DNA of 28,823 nt from a virus. The translations under genes and the position numbers were made by a program. Position 1 is the stretch's first letter, and each line of letters begins with the position of its first letter. Under the pieces are notes generated by a model. The model did not search any database. It saw only the letters and a list, made by a program, of their open reading frames with translations, and had not been told where the DNA came from. The stretch is from IMG/VR virus record IMGVR_UViG_3300026257_000018, positions 1 through 28,823 of that record; one strand, written 5' to 3'. This document shows, one piece after another, positions 25,401 through 28,823 of this stretch.

Positions 25401-28400
25401 GAAGATCCTGATTTATTTGTTAAACCTGCTATCAACCCAGAGACAGGTGTACAATATAGAATAACAAAAACAAACACATCCCAACCTGGTGTATGGGCAA
25501 AAAACGATTGGAATGATATTAAAGAGCGTGCGATAGCATGGCATTTATCGTGGACAGATAAAAATGGAAAAGTTCATGATTTACCAGCTAATTTACTTGG
25601 TACTAGAAAAGACAAACACGTTCAAGAAATATCTAGTTTATTTGGTATGAAGGCGGCAAATATAATCACATCATCACCTGAATTTGTCGATTCAGTAAAT
25701 GATTGGGTTGAATTTTCTGAATTAAAAGCTGATGAAATTATAGAACACACAAATAATGTTACTAATATTAGATCTAAATTAAAATTCAGTCTAAACACGT
25801 TTACTAATCATGGTAAACCCGTGTTAAAAGATTTCTTCTTGCATGGTTGGGCTGACCCAGAAACATATAACAATTTTAAACAAACTATAATTAATAGAGT
25901 TCCAAAAGAAGAGCGTGAGAGTTTTATAGAATGGTTAGATGATCAAGAAGCAACAGTTGTACCTCTTGATGTAGATGGTTGGTCAAGGAAACAAGAGAGT
26001 TGGTTGAAAGAAAATGATATAGACGCACACGACCTTTATAAAAAAGATATTGGAGGTAAAAATCCAAATGGTATAGCTAGAAAACAACTTGAAACAGGTA
26101 TTATAAATCTTGTAAAGAAAATGGATCCAACGATGTTAAATATAATATCGCAACTTGGTGACAGCGCACAACTTAGTTTCTTTGGTTGGGAAGCACATAA
26201 TCTTTCAAAACAAGATGGTAAAGGTATGAAAAAGGGAGATCAAGACTCTATAAATATACTAAATGCTATAAAAGATAGAATCAATGAGAAGGAAGTGGAT
26301 CCAGATTTTCAAGATTTAGGTGTTGAGATTCTTGACGAAGAGGGAAATATAAAACCTAATATATTAAATGAAATTCAAAATGTTCAGGGTGGGAAATTAT
26401 ATGGTGATATCTGGAATGTTTTATTTACCAAAGATACAAACAAAAAAGAAAAACTCACAGAGCTAAAATCAAGAATGATACTTGCTAATAATTTAAATGA
26501 AAAATTATTTAAGTACGTTAATAAAAAATTAGCAGATTTAAATACAAGTAAAAATCCTATAGACAGGGTTGCTGTTCTTAGAATATATAAAGGAACACAA
26601 AACGCAACAAGTGGTTTTCATAGAATGTTTGCCAAGTTTAAACACGTGGAGGTTTATGAAGGCGTATCACAAGCTCCATGGGTCAGTATAAGTAAGACTG
26701 ATAAAAGTAATATAAAGTATATAGCTAGTAAACCTAAAGAACCTTCAAAAACGCGAATTTATAAACCAAATACTAGCCATCCATTATATAAAGAAGCAAA
26801 GGTTTTATCTGATGATTTTAACAAAAAAAATGCTAAAGAAATAGCTAAGGGAAAAATGGAGGCAGCGGTGCCAACCAGTTTCCTAAAAAAATATACAGAA
26901 CATTTAAAAGAGAATGTTTTTATGTTAGATAATACTTATGATTTAGCAAAAGAACAAAGAAAAGAGGAAAAAGACTCAAAAGAATATTACGATAAATTAA
27001 GCGAAGCTTTTTCAGAATACGATTCTAGCTTGAATTCACATGTTACTACTCTTGATATGGATAACGCTGACATTAAGGGGAAAAAGAAACGCGCTAGAAC
27101 AATGGGTATAGGTGATAAAAAATTATATTATATTGAATCTGGAAAAATGAAAAATATATTTGATGTTGTCGAAGGTAAACCATCAGTTGAAAGTATAGTT
27201 GATAAACTGATGCTTCAAACGGAACTTGATAATTTAAAGGTAGTAAAACCAGTTACCGATAAAACTTCAAAACTTAAAATAAATATTAATGAGGAATTAA
27301 AAAAATTTAAAAACTACGATAAAGCTATAGAAATGGCAAATCGTATTAATCCACCTAAAAAGGGTGCTAGCTTTATTGATTTTGATGATACATTAGCAAC
27401 AACAAAAAGTAAAATTAAATATACAATACCTAGAAGATTACCTGATGGAAGATTTAACTGGCATGTAGTCGGGTGGGGAGCAAGACCGGATAAAGGATCT
27501 TTAACACCAGCGGAATTTGCTGAACAACATGATAAGTTAAAAGCAATGGGTGCTAAGTTTGATTACTCAGAATTTAACGAGGTAAAAGGTGGAAAGAAAG
27601 GACCATTCTTTGATAAAGCAAAAGCATTAAAAGATAAGTTTGGCAACAGTGATATCTTTATAGTTACAGCAAGGCCAGCAGCAGCAGCCCCAGCAATAGC
27701 ATCATTCTTAAGGGGTGTTGGGTTAAATATAAAAGAAGAGAATATAATTGGATTAGAAGATGGTAGACCTGAAGCGAAAGCAGAAGTTATCGTTGATAAA
27801 GCAGCTTTAGGTTATAATAATTTCTTATTTGCTGATGATCAAATAAAAAACGTCGAAGCAGTGGATCAAGTGCTTAATTCCTTAGATGTTGAAGGAAAAA
27901 CTTACCAAGTACAGCAAAAATTTAAATTAAATTTAGATAAAGAATTTAATAAGATAATACAAGAAAATACAGGGTTAGATCTTAACGCTAAGTTTTCTGA
28001 AGCCGCAGCTAAACAAAGAGGTGCCATGAAAAATAAGTTCTGGAAAAGATTATTTATCCCACCTAATGCTGAAGATTTTATGGGGCTATTATATCACATG
28101 ATTGGTAAAGGTAAAATAGGTGAACGACAAAAAGCTTTCCTTAAGAAAGCGTTAATTGATCCGTTTGCCAAAGCAACCACAAGGATGAATAATGCAAAGC
28201 AAAGAATTTCTAATGAATACGATAAACTTAGAAAGCAATTTCCTAATGTTAAAAAGAGATTATTAAAAGCAACTGATTATAATAATTTTACGTTCGATCA
28301 AGCTATAAGAGTATATATCATGAATAAAAATGGTATTGAAATACCAGGTTTATCTAAAAGAGACACGTCTGCTTTATTAAAAATTGTTAAATCCGATCCT

Positions 28401-28823
28401 GAATTAATTGCGTATGGGGATAGTGTATCAAAAATTTCGCGTCTCGATGAAGGTTATATAACACCAAAAGATACGTCTTGGTTAGCCGGTACTATAGAAA
28501 GTGACTTAAGAAACGTAAATGTACAAGAGAATAGAGGCAAATATCTTAAAGAGTGGATTGAAAATAAAAATATAATATTTTCAAAGAAGAACTTAAATAA
28601 AATAGAAGCTACATATGGTAGTAATTTCAGAGAAGCTATGGAGGATATACTGGTAAGAATGGAAACTGGTATTAACAGAAAAACTGGTAAAAATAGATTA
28701 GTCAATGAGTTTACTGACTGGATAAATAATTCTGTTGGGGCTGTTATGTTTTTAAATAGAAAATCAGCTATACTACAAACTATATCTTTTGCAAACTTTA
28801 TAAACTGGACGGATAATAACCCT
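22440..28823 (+). CDS. Giant multidomain virion protein (partial, runs off the right edge)
   Basis: An unbroken frame of 2128 codons without a stop before the window ends. In order: a short helical N-terminus with an F.NFHKSYKSN..FQ pattern; a Gln/Thr linker; a glycine-rich hydrophobic tract (about 190-350, e.g. GAGAAFASIGAGVGAKFGG); helical segments; HELLH at 583-587 with possible third ligands E649 or E656, suggesting a zinc metallopeptidase; a long helical middle of unknown role; a HAD phosphohydrolase domain with D1647-F-D1649-D-T1651, T1743-A-R-P, K1787 and F1797-A-D-D1800; and a conserved-looking helical block from about 1850 (AEDFMGLLYHMIGKGKIGE, NNSVGAVMFLNRKSA). Such 'polyvalent' giant proteins are known virion cargo in marine phages. 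Start ATG 22440 is the first after the previous stop, with TTTAACTAA 12 nt upstream. Injected role is inferred. Confidence 0.8.
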   Translation, partial: MLTLENVYKLLIQQGKISGSFENFHKSYKSNVNFQQTINSMIKNLGLLDSDLPKEAVSPQSQTQTQTSGFPKQRGIWVDTDQSVETENWLDKIPIIGDFLSDMVKYTVGGAKAGMTADESVALMKRVFGDQKATDEEVLRYIEAYNEMADPTTVTDEMQEYQRIYEEEGKGVWGVVKGLTHNPSVMLGLFLQSMSTQVAAAGSSKEVAGAGAAFASIGAGVGAKFGGIGAIPGAIAGAMGGIATGMEAALTFGELLKEEAGEGNFTLEGVRAVLNDPEKADSFVNKALQRGLTIGMIETLTGGIAGKATKVISRSRGMGLGTAAGLTTEAVGGSVGETAGMLAAGQELDTSEILLEGIIGKGNSMVNVLANLSQPGKYTINGEAYDSAGKFVEKLNLMNNETLRKAKINVENNDVVENLVNKKRQQALYDLAIGKEVTNIKDRKEIIKLEEEYAKVKDQTSVAGNIKATELRNKIKDILNKYKGGETTVKSVIKQGAYIRKVSNLENNLAKTKAFAKILGVDYKSMSNDEYVNFISEYNSKHKTNFDIEGEGQILQDNTTNKQVIVINKDVAQQSDQFTVGQHELLHALLHSTLKNNDATAIKLGQELEKHLDKINLKTVKDSKFKARLAAYKQAAKDGRIKEADRWEEVLTLTSEAMANNELKYDQTAMDKIADVLRQFLRKHFNVNIKLNEAEDVFNFIKDYNKSFDEGNLYKSFGRMSTKGLQGKLIQEPVLQITQNIINKNKIGDYNIDDTTRKEIVNGFEESLGVEEAVREAVPYFIPKIEAVVARDRDYTLTDLTAREIQEEKSDIIQQTLYNLILHGNTFDRAKFPNQDFDAYLNSYITKKFGSAVKKVQRKETKITPAQQRKSERIISESTTETVAGGITDKYVLDKTTQAKLTEAVNENVQRALKQIVVGRKPRQVKLDIHNKFRKEAIAKDIKNTIKDRKTYKKHLENNLEEFYNEVPISVLTKRFRPDEETAKKYNEDPDLFVKPAINPETGVQYRITKTNTSQPGVWAKNDWNDIKERAIAWHLSWTDKNGKVHDLPANLLGTRKDKHVQEISSLFGMKAANIITSSPEFVDSVNDWVEFSELKADEIIEHTNNVTNIRSKLKFSLNTFTNHGKPVLKDFFLHGWADPETYNNFKQTIINRVPKEERESFIEWLDDQEATVVPLDVDGWSRKQESWLKENDIDAHDLYKKDIGGKNPNGIARKQLETGIINLVKKMDPTMLNIISQLGDSAQLSFFGWEAHNLSKQDGKGMKKGDQDSINILNAIKDRINEKEVDPDFQDLGVEILDEEGNIKPNILNEIQNVQGGKLYGDIWNVLFTKDTNKKEKLTELKSRMILANNLNEKLFKYVNKKLADLNTSKNPIDRVAVLRIYKGTQNATSGFHRMFAKFKHVEVYEGVSQAPWVSISKTDKSNIKYIASKPKEPSKTRIYKPNTSHPLYKEAKVLSDDFNKKNAKEIAKGKMEAAVPTSFLKKYTEHLKENVFMLDNTYDLAKEQRKEEKDSKEYYDKLSEAFSEYDSSLNSHVTTLDMDNADIKGKKKRARTMGIGDKKLYYIESGKMKNIFDVVEGKPSVESIVDKLMLQTELDNLKVVKPVTDKTSKLKININEELKKFKNYDKAIEMANRINPPKKGASFIDFDDTLATTKSKIKYTIPRRLPDGRFNWHVVGWGARPDKGSLTPAEFAEQHDKLKAMGAKFDYSEFNEVKGGKKGPFFDKAKALKDKFGNSDIFIVTARPAAAAPAIASFLRGVGLNIKEENIIGLEDGRPEAKAEVIVDKAALGYNNFLFADDQIKNVEAVDQVLNSLDVEGKTYQVQQKFKLNLDKEFNKIIQENTGLDLNAKFSEAAAKQRGAMKNKFWKRLFIPPNAEDFMGLLYHMIGKGKIGERQKAFLKKALIDPFAKATTRMNNAKQRISNEYDKLRKQFPNVKKRLLKATDYNNFTFDQAIRVYIMNKNGIEIPGLSKRDTSALLKIVKSDPELIAYGDSVSKISRLDEGYITPKDTSWLAGTIESDLRNVNVQENRGKYLKEWIENKNIIFSKKNLNKIEATYGSNFREAMEDILVRMETGINRKTGKNRLVNEFTDWINNSVGAVMFLNRKSAILQTISFANFINWTDNNP

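Noticed and set aside
22440-28823. Stop-codon recoding as an explanation for the giant frame
   Set aside because: The frame contains no in-frame TAA, TAG or TGA at all, so the standard code suffices. Other genes also use TAA and TGA as true stops.
1-28823. tRNA genes, CRISPR arrays, insertion sequences, integrase or attachment sites
   Set aside because: I found no cloverleaf-like sequence, regularly spaced repeats, transposase motifs or tyrosine/serine recombinase motifs on either strand; the non-coding gaps are all below 90 nt.

Overview
This window looks like the late (virion assembly) region of a tailed, podovirus-type phage infecting a marine Bacteroidota (flavobacterial) host. All recognisable genes are on the + strand and are packed with 0-80 nt gaps or short overlaps. 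The DNA is AT-rich by eye, and 15 of the 16 complete genes use TAA or sit in TAA-type junctions (one uses TGA). Start codons follow A/T-rich leaders rather than Shine-Dalgarno boxes, which is typical of Bacteroidota and their phages. The order terminase, portal, small beta protein, scaffold-like protein, major capsid protein, head/ring proteins, very large muzzle/stabilisation protein and then internal cargo proteins resembles the Crassvirales (crAss-like) structural module. The portal, ring and muzzle sequences also look crAss-like to me. This lineage call comes from memory of motifs, not a search.

Layout. 1-169 is the 3' end of a gene that starts outside the window. 170-252 is a short AT-rich gap with a weak hairpin. 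253-1597 carries four small overlapping genes: a coiled-coil protein, a 73-aa protein, a 216-aa protein that I read as two tandem GroES-like units, and a 90-aa helical protein in the small-terminase position. 1597-6230 holds the large terminase and the portal. 6250-9377 holds a small decoration/head-fibre candidate, a charged scaffold-like protein and the major capsid protein, followed by a strong intrinsic terminator with a TTCG loop. 9451-12199 holds a conserved head-associated protein and two collar/ring proteins. 12205-19086 encodes a 2293-residue muzzle protein with a long Ser/Thr/Gly-rich C-terminal extension. 19096-22432 encodes a small beta protein and two probable internal (cargo/ejection) proteins.

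From 22440 to the right edge runs one uninterrupted reading frame of at least 2128 codons. It is a giant multidomain protein with a glycine-rich hydrophobic segment, an HELLH zinc-metallopeptidase-like motif, a complete set of HAD-phosphohydrolase motifs and a C-terminal block I associate with giant virion proteins of marine phages. It continues beyond the window.

How the genes work together: the terminase packages DNA through the portal into a shell of major capsid protein built on the scaffold and dressed by the small beta protein. The ring proteins and muzzle close the portal and form the short tail. The cargo proteins and giant protein are probably packaged in the virion and injected. The GroES-like protein may help fold the structural proteins with the host GroEL. 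There are no tRNA genes, CRISPR arrays, insertion sequences or integrase genes that I can support, and no gap above 300 nt lacks a gene.
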